Shown here: one piece after another, positions 11,580 through 20,900 of the stretch
Position numbering within the stretch: the stretch's first letter is position 1
How the letters are laid out: each line of letters begins with the position of its first letter
Assembly: GCA_038363925.1 (NCBI GenBank)
Contig: JAQQWL010000011.1
Coordinates: 5,084,001-5,148,000, forward strand
Length of the DNA: 64,000 bases
Direction: 5' to 3'
Source of the DNA: Apiospora phragmitis
Lineage: Eukaryota > Ascomycota > Sordariomycetes > Amphisphaeriales > Apiosporaceae
Notes under the pieces: generated by a model
Databases searched by the model: none
Told to the model about the DNA's origin: nothing
The model's input: only the letters and a program-made list of their open reading frames with translations
Position numbers and translations under genes: made by a program

Positions 11580-12239
11580 TATTATAACCTAACTTAACCA
11601 TGCGACTCAGACCTACTCACCGGCACGGAACTACGATAGCCTGATCCGGCTACGATATAATAATTAGCGACTATATTACTAGCTATATTAATATAAACTT
11701 AATCGCACTTTAATAATATATAATAACGTAAACGGCACTAGCTTATACGGCGATAAAACGAAGATAAAAAGGCGTAAGAACGAGGCACGGCGAGTTACGT
11801 AACGAGCTACGAAATAATAAAGGTACGGCGCCTAGAGTAAGCTAACTAAGAACGGATTACCGTGATCTAGGGGATAGATTATCGTAAGCTAATAACGAGA
11901 TTACCGCGAGCTAATAAATAATTTAATAAATTAATAAAAGAGGGATTAGATATATAATAATAAACGTTTTTTTATATATTTTATATAAATATTTTTTATT
12001 TTAATAATTAATTTAAATATTAATTTAATTTATTAATAAAATAAATAACTTTAACGATTTTATTATAAATACTTTTAAATTTATATACTTTAGTTATTTT
12101 AGTTTTTATAGTTATTATATATTATATCGATAAAAGGTAAACTTTTATCGCACGTTTAAATATTTTCTCGTATTATTAAATATAAACCTTAGTATATCTT
12201 ATTAAGTTTTTTTTTAAAACTTAAATAACGTTTATTATA
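11580..12239 (-). mobile_element. Solo Gypsy LTR, 660 bp, 5-bp duplication TTATA
   Basis: The sequence matches, on the opposite strand, the LTR at 24364-25025: same length class, shared segments such as AACTTAACCATGCG and the start TATTATAACC, decayed from TGTTATAACC. It is bounded by TTATA at 11575-11579 and 12240-12244. No internal Gypsy sequence is attached, so it is a solo LTR left by LTR-LTR recombination. GC-rich patches survive at 11595-11650 and 11735-11900. Confidence 0.8.
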
Positions 12240-12629
12240 TTATAACGAAATAAGTTATAATATATAAATATATAAAAACTATATAAAATTAATTAATAAA
12301 TTAAATAAAAAGTAATTTTAATTAATTTATATAAAAGTAATAATATTTTAAAAAAAGTAGCCCGCTTAATAATAAATTATATTATAATATATTAAGTTCT
12401 TATAAATTTAAATAAAGAATTTAAAAAGTTAAAAATTATATACGAATATAATTTATAAATTTTTTTTAACCACTTAATATTATAAATTATTTAATAATAA
12501 TTCCAAACTTAATTAAACTATTTTATATATAAGTATCGAAATATAATAAAGGTAAACTACTTAATAATACGAACCACTTAATAATAAACCACGTTAGTAG
12601 CTATTTCGTCTAGTATATTTTCTTATTAA

Positions 12630-13052
12630 AAGCTGCCGCATAAGAAACAAAGCTTATGACGAGGGCACGCTAAATCCGAAGGCATTAATACCCATGAGCC
12701 AACGTTTAGTTTTGAGCTCATTGCGCCTCGACCCGCTGCATCCGCACTAGTTGACCACCATCTACAGCTGGAGCTGGTCTGGGTACTACGTCTGCTACAT
12801 GATGCCGCATAACACGAGCCCTCGCGCCGTCCACCCCAGCTCGACGGCCAAGTGCCAGTACTCGGCCACGGACAGCTTCGAGCTCCCTCCCGAGGTAATG
12901 GCCCGGAACGGAGACCAGCAGCTTGCTCAGCTCCGCTGCCTGCCACGCGCCCGCCCGCAATTCAACAAGACGACCGCAGACGACAATGCCGGGCCTGGGG
13001 CATGGTAGTAGATCACGCCTAGCGCCAAATATTGCCTAGAGCAGGGTAAGCT
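12630..13052. other. GC-normal island edge without a supported gene
   Basis: Two open frames of 80-106 residues on the minus strand and one of 85 on the plus strand overlap here. None shows a recognisable domain, introns or a convincing start. They may be shadows of each other, or the relic of a gene cut by the neighbouring transposon. It also serves as the 3' flank of the gene at 13053-14378. Confidence 0.35.
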
Positions 13053-14378
13053 TCATGGTGATTCCAACGCGTTCCTAAGGCGAGACATGACTTCGGCTCG
13101 AAGCTCCTCTTTCACTTGCTCCAGTTCGGGTGCACGTCGACCGGAAAGCGACTCCCAATCCTCTTGTAGCGAGGCAAGACCATCTTCCAGCTCAGATAGA
13201 CACTCGCCCTGCTGCGTGGCCGTGGCATCCAAGTCCACGATCGCCACATCAGCCTCGTCCATGCGTCGCTGTAGGACAGCTTGCTCGTTGTCTTGCGTCG
13301 CCGCTTGGTCTTCTAGCGTCACCAGCTTGAGCTGTAGGTCTTGAATTACTCTTTCCTGCATGGAGACAACCCCTTTCAGCTCAGCCAGTTCAGTGAAGAG
13401 GTTTTGAGCCCAGGTAGGCAGCGCTTCGCCGTCATCCAGCCTCCCCATAGACGCCATAGCGTCCCCTTTAGCCGACCTACACACTTGGTTCTTCCATAAT
13501 GCCCCCGGCATATGAGTCGATAGGGGGCTATCGTCATCTGTTTGTGTACTAGATGCGCTGCATTGCCGACGCCGCTTATACGGTCTTTTCCTTGAATCTG
13601 GCTCTTTCACGCAACCAGGAGCAACCGGAGGCATGGGCGGTCCGGGCCCGATTTCGTCGTACGACGGTGGACTCTCAGCTTGCGCCGGTGCGGCGATATC
13701 GGAGTCGGCATTGTCTGGCTTCGCAGCGGCGGAGAGGATGCTGCCCCCCATGCCCTGGTAAAGTCTATGTAGATCGCCATATCGGGCGACGGGGCGGGAG
13801 AGACCCGGCTGTATGGCTCCGGCGATTGAACCAAGGCGTGCCTTGGATAGTGTAGTGTGCTCGAGGTATATAGTAATATCCAAAGCCGTTGTAAGTGACC
13901 CAAGCGCCTTGAGAATAGTAGCCGTTGCAGGCTTCTTGGGCTTCAATGGCACTTGATCGGGCACAATAACTTGAGCAGGTTCCTTAAGATGGAACCGAAG
14001 ATGGGTAAGGTTGCTTCCCAATTTTGACTGCACAGCAGGATTGACAGTGGTGTCGCCAAATGTCCATTCCAAGGACGATATATGATTGGGGGGTATATGT
14101 ATGTACAGGACGATGGCGTGCAGGTGCATGTGCATGACAGGGACACGAAGTCGAAAGAAGGAGAAGTATTGTGGGCCATCCTGCTCAAGGCAAGCCTCGA
14201 ATGTAATGTGTCGATTTCGGGGATCGGGGTGAACAAGACATTGCGACCCGACTCCAGGCCCTCCCCATTCGACGGCGGCCTTGCCGCTGGCGGTGAAATG
14301 ATTTATGTGGTCGGTGAGTTTTTGGGAGGATGGCGATGTGCCCACCAGTACTGTTGTTGCTGCTGCTGGGGCGGACAT
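13053..14378 (-). CDS. Hypothetical coiled-coil protein, 441 residues, intronless
   Basis: A single open frame from ATG at 14378 to a stop at 13053. Residues about 1-145 look mixed alpha/beta and hydrophobic (HITFEACLEQDGPQYFSFF). The segment about 155-215 is rich in leucine and has no charge clusters (KALGSLTTALDITIYLEH, RYGDLHRLYQG). Residues about 236-242 contain SPPSYDE, a PPxY-type motif that could bind WW domains. A strong basic cluster (RKRPYKRRR, about 263-271) is a likely nuclear localisation signal. Residues about 325-435 form a long Glu/Gln/Leu-rich coiled coil. I do not recognise the family; the layout suggests a nuclear, self-associating protein. It is the only intact gene between two RIP-mutated blocks and carries no RIP-like stops, so it is single-copy or otherwise spared. 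The codon pattern resembles the genes at 1-6440. Confidence 0.72.
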   Translation of the reverse strand: MSAPAAATTVLVGTSPSSQKLTDHINHFTASGKAAVEWGGPGVGSQCLVHPDPRNRHITFEACLEQDGPQYFSFFRLRVPVMHMHLHAIVLYIHIPPNHISSLEWTFGDTTVNPAVQSKLGSNLTHLRFHLKEPAQVIVPDQVPLKPKKPATATILKALGSLTTALDITIYLEHTTLSKARLGSIAGAIQPGLSRPVARYGDLHRLYQGMGGSILSAAAKPDNADSDIAAPAQAESPPSYDEIGPGPPMPPVAPGCVKEPDSRKRPYKRRRQCSASSTQTDDDSPLSTHMPGALWKNQVCRSAKGDAMASMGRLDDGEALPTWAQNLFTELAELKGVVSMQERVIQDLQLKLVTLEDQAATQDNEQAVLQRRMDEADVAIVDLDATATQQGECLSELEDGLASLQEDWESLSGRRAPELEQVKEELRAEVMSRLRNALESP

Positions 14379-15120
14379 GACGATGAATATCTTCTACTTC
14401 CCCGGAAACATCACATTAGTAGACAGTTATCAGGGGCAGAACTTACTACTACCAGCCCGTCAGGTACGCACTTCCACCACTATAGCAGTGGGAGACGCTG
14501 GATAGAGAGTGACAGATAATGCGGTTATCTCCGCGCGCCCCAGCGGGTCAAGCAGAAACAAATGCCGGTTGCGGTTACAGGAAAACCACCCAGCGGTAGT
14601 CCCCTTCCTCGGATCCCGATCCTTTCAACAAAGACCTGGGTGTCTACTCCTCGTGCACTTCACGTCGCGTATCGGCCCGCGAGAGCGAGCAAGCGAGAGA
14701 GGGCGTGCGAGGGAAGAAGACGGCGTTCGTTGAGTAGGAGGTCGGCCCAGTTGATCGGAGGTGCGCGTCACGGGCATTTATTTCAGCTTAACCGGCAGGA
14801 CGCGACACGGCCACTTCGTCACGCTGAATCGATTCGAAGACGAAGCGGAAGACAGCGTAACGATGCCTAGAGATATATGATGTTCTGGAATCGATCGTGC
14901 CGTGGCGTCGTTTGAAAGCGAGATGGTGGAGGAAGGAACGAAGGGGTGACGGGACCAAACGGGATTGCAAATGCACTAGATGAAAGGATGATTGATTACT
15001 TAAGATCAGAGGAGGCTGGGAGAATGCCGCCCGGTGGCTATGGCGGTGGGTGTGGCTGTATTTTGTGGCTTACCTTATGGTACTAAGCTGGATTACGCTG
15101 GATCCGTAGAAGACTTGTTG
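14379..15120. promoter_or_regulatory. Upstream region of the coiled-coil gene
   Basis: GC-normal, no convincing gene. Purine-rich runs on the plus strand at about 14685-14730 are pyrimidine-rich on the strand of the gene, a common feature of fungal promoters. Overlapping short frames at 14509-14870 have low-complexity Arg/Ser/Pro content and are treated as chance. Confidence 0.35.
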
Positions 15121-15164
15121 CACTGGGGGCTGTTAGACGCTAATGATTAGGTATGGTTATTAAT

Positions 15165-15189
15165 TATATATATATATATATATATATAT
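15165..15189. repeat. (TA)n microsatellite at the island boundary
   Basis: About 12 uninterrupted TA units at the point where GC-normal sequence gives way to the second AT-rich block. Confidence 0.9.
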
Positions 15190-15359
15190 TAATAGTATAT
15201 TAAAAAGCTTTAAGTATAGACTTATATTTATAAAGTTATATTAATTTATTATTATTATAATTTATTTAATATTAATATAATTTATTATTAAATTAATTTT
15301 TATTTATTTATATAAATAAACTTTAATATATAGTATTTTTTTAATTATAATATTAATTT

Positions 15360-16493
15360 AATAAAAAAAGATAGGATTATTTTAATACTTTAAACAACGA
15401 GAGAAAGTTTAAATTAAATTAATTAAAAAGCTATTATAAAAATATATAAAAAATTTTAAACTACTTTAAATAATTAACTTTATAATATTAAACGTCGTCG
15501 TAAATTTTAAGATTTATAATATAAATTAAATCTAATTAAAAAGAAGTGTTTTATAAATATATAATTAATTTAAATGTTTAAAGAATACCTTTTAATATTA
15601 ATATTATTAGAAATATAATAAATTTTTTTTAAAATTTAGCGGCGATAACTACGTTAATAAATATTAAATTAAACGTTTTATTAATAATAACTTAAACTTT
15701 AAAACTTAAATAAACTATTAATATAATTATTAAAATATTTTTTTATAAAAATTTAAATATTATTTTTAATTAGTTTAAATTAATTACGAGTATTAAAACT
15801 AAATATAATACTTTAAATAAAAATATACTTAATTTTAACGAAACTAGCTTTATATTAAGATCGGCGGGTTAGTCCCCCGCGGGGTAACACTTAAGACGTA
15901 GAATTAAGTAAAAATAACCGTGTAATTATTTTTAAAGCTTTTATCGCTTTAAGTATAAGAGTATACCTTTAAAAAAAGAGTATAATATTATAATCGGCGG
16001 GTTAGTCCATCGCGGGGTAGTATTTAAAGCGTAGAATTAAATAAATATAACCGTTTAATTATTTTTAAAGCTTTTATTTTATAATATAATAATTAGTTTA
16101 AACGTATTATAATACGCGTCGATTAATATAAAAAAACGAAATTAAATTAATTTAATAATTAAAAATTTTTAAATATATTAATTTATAAATTTAATATATT
16201 CCGCTATTCTTAATTATTTAAAATTAAAATTATCTTATAAATTAATTTTATAAAACTAATTTATTCATTAATTAACTAATAAAACTAGTTTTTAATAATT
16301 AAATTAATAGTAAAATAAGCTTAAATTAAATTCGATATTTTAATAAATATTTTAACGCGTAAATAAAAAGCCTCTATCGCTTTTTAATTTTAAATAATTA
16401 TAAACGTTAAATTTTAATTAAATTTAAAGAATATTATAAAACTAATAACATTATTATATTTAATATACCTCTTTACTTTTTACTTTTTTTACT
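15360..16493 (+). mobile_element. Pogo-B fragment, copy 2, truncated at both sides
   Basis: Aligns with the internal transposase part of the copy at 60781-62639, for example the AATTAAAAAGAAGTGTTTTATAA-like region near 15535 and the GACGATAACTACGTTAATAA-like region near 15640. It is interrupted at 15853-16114 by the small terminal-repeat element and ends where LTR sequence begins. No terminal inverted repeat is recognisable at the left. Confidence 0.6.
15853..16114 (-). mobile_element. TRIM-like element, reversed, internally deleted
   Basis: Two copies of the 129-bp terminal repeat in reverse orientation (each containing ATCGGCGGGTTAGTCC) are separated by only a short interior, compared with about 235 bp in the copy at 8301-8793. 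The flanks (CTTTA and CGCGT) do not match, so a deletion or recombination has removed the original junction. Confidence 0.6.
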
Positions 16494-17040
16494 TATAATA
16501 AAAGAGACGCTTTATTAATATAATAAGTAATAATATTTAAGTTATAATATAATAATAAAAATAATTAAATAAAGGTATTTATATAATAAAGTTATTAAAG
16601 TAAAAAGTGTTTATATAAAATATATTAGAGATGTTTATTATTATATATTTAATCTCTCTTTTATTAATTTCTTTATTACTTAGTTTTAATTAATTATAAT
16701 TAATATTATTTAATTAAATAACGCTAAGCTACTTAGTATTAATTCATTAAGCTACGTCTTATCTTATCGTTATGTGATCCCTTTATTAGTTATCTCGCCT
16801 TGCTTCTTTATTTAATACTGTTTATCTTATACTATTCATCCTGCGTCGGGTCGCCTTTAAGCATGGTCCGTCCTTGTGGTGTTAGTAGCGGTGCGTTATA
16901 ATAGGGCTTGTCATTATAGGCGGGTTTATAGGTACTGCCCTGCGGGGTAGTTCCTTGTGCTGGGTTTTATACGCGCTTCGAGTTATAGTAAGGCCGTGTT
17001 AAAGGTGGGTCTCGCCGCATGATTAGGCTAGGTTGTAATA
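16494..17040 (-). mobile_element. Partial Gypsy LTR
   Basis: Sequence from about 16494 resembles the LTR at 36655-37372 (GCTTTATTAATATAATAAGTAA-like), without that LTR's first 100 bp or so. The GC-richer second half (16850-17035) ends GGTTGTAATA, as in the related LTR ends. It lies between two pogo-B fragments. Confidence 0.5.
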
Positions 17041-17392
17041 CGAATTATATTACTTCTCGAACTACGTTTTTAATTTTTTTATATATTTAAACTTTAACGA
17101 GTAATAACTTTATACTTATAATACTTATTTAATTTAAAAAAAGAATTTTATTATAATAATTTATATAATAAAGGCTTTTATAAATTCTTTAATTAAAAAA
17201 GCTATTATAAAAATATATAACGTTTTTTATCTTATTATATATTATTAAATTAATAATTAAATATTATAACGGGGAATTTAATATTTATAATATAAATTAA
17301 ATATAATTAAAAAAACGATATTTTATAATTATATAATTAATTTTTTTATTATATTACGCGGCGATAAGCGTGTTAATAAGTATTAAGTTAAG

Positions 17393-17959
17393 TATAATAA
17401 ACGCTATTCGAGTTTTAAAAAAAACTTAATAAAACGTACTAGGGTTTATATTAATAATATAAAAGAGTATTTAAACGTGCGATAAAAGTCCGCTTTTATT
17501 AATATAATAAGTAATAATTTATAAAAATAAAGATAATTAAAATATATAAATTTAAAGGTATTTATAATAAAATTATTAAAATAAAAAGTATTTATATAAA
17601 TATATAAGAAATACTTCCCGTTATATATTTAATTCCTTTTTTATTAATCCTTTAGATTATTTATAAGCTCACGGTGATCCAACCTTGGTTGGCTTACCTC
17701 GGGCGTCGTGCCTTTCGTCGCTCCGGGGTCCGTTACGTGACCTATCGTACCTTATCGTTATGTCTGCCTTTATTCGTCCTATCGCTACGCGGGCTGGGGC
17801 CGCTTATCTTGTCGCACGTTATTAAAATATGGCTGCGTATATATTAATATAGCTGGCGGTGCGATTATTAACTATGGTGTCGTAGCCGGACCGGGTTATC
17901 GTATCCTCGTGCCGATAAGTAAGGTCTTTTTAGCCGTATAGTTAAGTCGGGTTATAAGA
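17393..17959 (-). repeat. 3' LTR of Gypsy-1 (567 bp)
   Basis: Matches 24364-25025 along its length, including the GC-richer block with GGGTCCGTTACGTGACC and CTGGCGGTGCGATTA. It is about 95 bp shorter because segments present near 24560 and 24690-24730 are missing. Confidence 0.88.
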
Positions 17960-20900
17960 TTATCCTCTTTTTTTTAATTACTTTATTTTTAAAGTATTAA
18001 TTTTATAAATACTTTAATTACTCGTAATATTTAAGTTATAATAGGTTTTCTTTCTTTATTATCTTTTATTATAATATTTATTTATTATAAATAGTTATAT
18101 CGAAAAATCTCGGTTTAAAAAAATTATTACGCGTTTAGCTCTTATTGCTAACATAGAATCCACGGGTAATTTAATTAATATACCCTATATTTATAGTTTT
18201 CGCTAGAACTTAGCTTATTATATAAACGAGAAGTTATTTCGTTACTCGGAGTATATTCAGGTTAGTTATTCTTATAATAGCACTTTTATTACGTTAGCTT
18301 TAATAAAGCTAGCCGCTTAATAAAAAAAGTTAGAGGCGGAAGAATTAAATATAAAAGAGGCCTTATTCCTATTATAAACGTAATTATTTACCGCCTTAGG
18401 TCGTTTAGCCCGTTTTTATTATATAAAAAGGGTTATAATAAAAAAGTGTTCGAAAGCGTTTCATTAAGGGATATAAGAGCTAAATAAAGAGGATAATATT
18501 TCTTCCTCGATTATTAACTAAGAGAATTTCGTCCTAGGTAACCTGTGTTTTTTAAATATCTCCGAAGACGTTAATTAGTCGTTTTTTAGTTTAATAGACT
18601 TCTTAAAACCTGGCCCGTTAATCCCCATAAAGGGAGCTCTTTTTTAAACTTTTAAAGTTTTTCCGCGGCGTTTATTAAGTATTTTTCAAGTTTTTAAGTA
18701 TTGTTTTTTAATAAGTAGTTTTTTTATTAGACGAAGTATTAAAAGCTTCGTTTTTTCTTTTTTTATTAATAATTCTATCGATTTCGTACTCGTGCTAATC
18801 TATTTCGACTTTTAGCTATATATCGATTAGGGTTTCCTCGGCCGTTAGCTCGAGTAATGAAATATAAAATATAGGGTGTATCCGTATTGTTTTAAATAAT
18901 AATAATGAGTAATTATTTTTTAAAATAACTTCCGCGATTTTAAATAGTTTAATCTTTTTAAAATCTAGTTTATCGCTTAATCGCTTTATTTTAATATTTC
19001 GTTATAAAAAGTAAACCTTTTCTCCTTTTTTAAAAGTTAATCCTTTTAACCTTATTTAATCGGCGTATTTCTTTATTTATTATTAAAGGAAAGTAAGGTC
19101 TTATTATAATATAATTTAGAATTCCTTTAGTTTTTCAACTTATATAGTTATGATCGGTATTAGCTCTCTTTTTAGGGGTTTTTTAGTGATTTTTAAGTTA
19201 TACCCGTAATTTGTTTAGAATAGTAATATACGTGTAATTTCGTTATTTACGCTGTTATAAGCGAATTAAGTTATAGGTAATAATTATACTTAATTATTTT
19301 ATTCGTAATTAATATAATAGCGTAGGTATTTTTTTAAGGTTTAATTTATTCTTTTCGTTTATTTATTTGTTTAAGGGTAATAAGCTGTAGATAATTTATA
19401 CTTAATACCGAGTTACGCTATAAGTAATTTTTAGAATTTTATTATAAATAGCTTATTTCGGTCGGAAATAATCGTTTTTAGTAGTCCGTATTAATTAATA
19501 ATAACGCGGAGGAAGGTATAGGCTAAATCGTTAGTATTACTAAATTCTTTATACGGTAAGAAATAAGTATATTTCGTAAGTTTATTCGTAATTATTAAGA
19601 TGCTGTCGTAATTAATTTTAATTAAGGGTTCCTCTAATAGGGGTAGTTTAATTATAAAGTTAAGCGCGATCGTTTTTTACGCCTTATCTAGCGGTAGAAT
19701 TAGTTGTAATTCTTTATACGGTCGATATCTTACGGACTTAGCCTTACTGTATAAGTTATACTTATTAATAACCTTAGTTATAGTTAGTTTAAGGTTCTCG
19801 TAATTAAATTATTTAGTAATTCGTTTTTAAGTTTTAAATACTCCGTGATATCCGTGTATAAGGTATTCGTGGAATTCTTTAATAAAGTTTTTACGATACC
19901 GCTTAGGGATATAGACCTTGTTTCGATAGAAAGTAAGGTCGTCGCGGTTTTGAGACGATCCCCGGGGTGGTTAGTGGAATCGGGGCCCTAGCTAAGTTAC
20001 CGGAACTTGGTAACCTATTCGTCGCTATACTAGACGTGGTTCGTAGCGTTCAGTTATTTCGACGGTGTGAGGTTACCATCCTGGTCGTACGTAAGGATAG
20101 TTCGTGTTTTAAGCGGGACCTCCGCCTGGTGGTCTGGTCGTCGGCTTAGTACGTCGGCGCGACCGTTTTCGCTACTTTTCCGGTAGATAATAGTGAGGTT
20201 AAATTCTGAAAGGAATTTAAATTATTATATTTATTATTTATTTAACTCTTTAATAATAATAAACGTTATAAAGTTTTTATAATTAATATAAATTTTAATT
20301 AGTTTTATTATTTCGTTAAAATAATATCTTTATTTCTTATAAGTTTTAATAATAGTTATTAACTCCTTATCGTATATTTAATAATTAAGTTCTAGTTCGT
20401 TAAGTTTTTTTAAAAAGAATGCGATAAGGTGCGATTTTTCGTTATTGTCCTGTTAACTTAATTATTCTCTAATTATATAATTCGATATATCGGTTTCGAT
20501 TTTAAAAGGTTTTAAAGGGTTTATTATACGGAGTACTAGTTCGTTAAGGATTCGCTCCTTAATGTTATAGAAGGCTTAGTCTTCCTTCTTTATTTATTAA
20601 AATAGCTCGTCTTTTTTCGTTAAGTTCGTTAGAGGTGTTACTAACTTATTAAATTCGGGGACAAATATCTGGTAATAATTAGTTAATCTTAAGAAAAATC
20701 TAACTTCTATAGCGTTTATAAGCGTAGGTTACTTTTTAATTATTAAGACTTTAAAAGGTTTTATCCGGATTTTTTTAAAGAATATTACGTATTTTACGAA
20801 TATAACGGATCGTTAATAAAATTCGCTCTTTTTTAAATTAATTAATAGGTTAGCGTCCTATAGTTTCTAGAGTACTAGTTTTATATATTTTCGATACTGT

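Larger units (their letters stand above)
7562..12382 (+). mobile_element. Pogo-B element nested in the outer element and itself interrupted three times
   Basis: The left end is ACGTGGTTTATTATTAAGCG at 7562. The right end, read inverted, gives the decayed ATATAATTTATTATTAAGCG at 12382. Removing the inserts at 8301-8793, 9514-11372 and 11580-12239 leaves roughly 1.8 kb, the size of the uninterrupted pogo-B copies at 38530-40359 and 60781-62639. The internal sequence aligns with those copies, including the transposase block around 8930-9030. The left flank reads CA instead of TA, so that side of the duplication is imperfect. Confidence 0.7.
6746..12594. mobile_element. Outer pogo-like DNA transposon (pogo-B type), heavily RIP-mutated, hosting a nest
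   Basis: The left end starts at 6746 (decayed ATATAGTTTATTATTAGGTG) and the right end, read inverted, starts ACGTGGTTTATTATTAAGTG at 12594. Beyond the first 20 bases they still align (GTGATTTATTTTTATTA against GTGGTTCGTATTATTAA). Both ends are flanked by TA (6744-6745 and 12595-12596), the usual Tc1/mariner/pogo target. The own body is about 6746-7561 plus 12383-12594; the left part carries a shortened transposase trace from about 6800. Everything between is later insertions. Confidence 0.6.
6560..12630. repeat. AT-rich RIP-mutated transposon block 1
   Basis: Base composition falls sharply and stays low. TA dinucleotides dominate, and remaining C and G sit largely in CG context, by eye the signature of CpA to TpA mutation. 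Apart from the elements listed individually I see no gene. Mutated-looking sequence continues about 35 bp past the last transposon end at 12594. Confidence 0.85.

Noticed and set aside
6746..12594. A single very large transposon with cargo (Starship-like) because of distant matching ends
   Set aside because: The interior is fully explained by nested short elements with their own duplications; there is no tyrosine recombinase or cargo gene.
12718..13008. Open frames of 80-106 residues on minus and 85 on plus
   Set aside because: They overlap each other with no recognisable motif, so none can be preferred as a gene.
14509..14870. Open frames of 74 and 102 residues upstream of the coiled-coil gene
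   Set aside because: Low-complexity Arg/Ser/Pro content, overlapping frames and no domain; more likely promoter sequence.
15165..15189. Telomere-adjacent repeat or replication origin
   Set aside because: It is a plain TA microsatellite; no TTAGGG units are present in the window.
19967..20149. 60-residue plus-strand frame
   Set aside because: Antisense to the Gypsy-1 integrase/RNase H border, in a less mutated patch that happens to lack stops.
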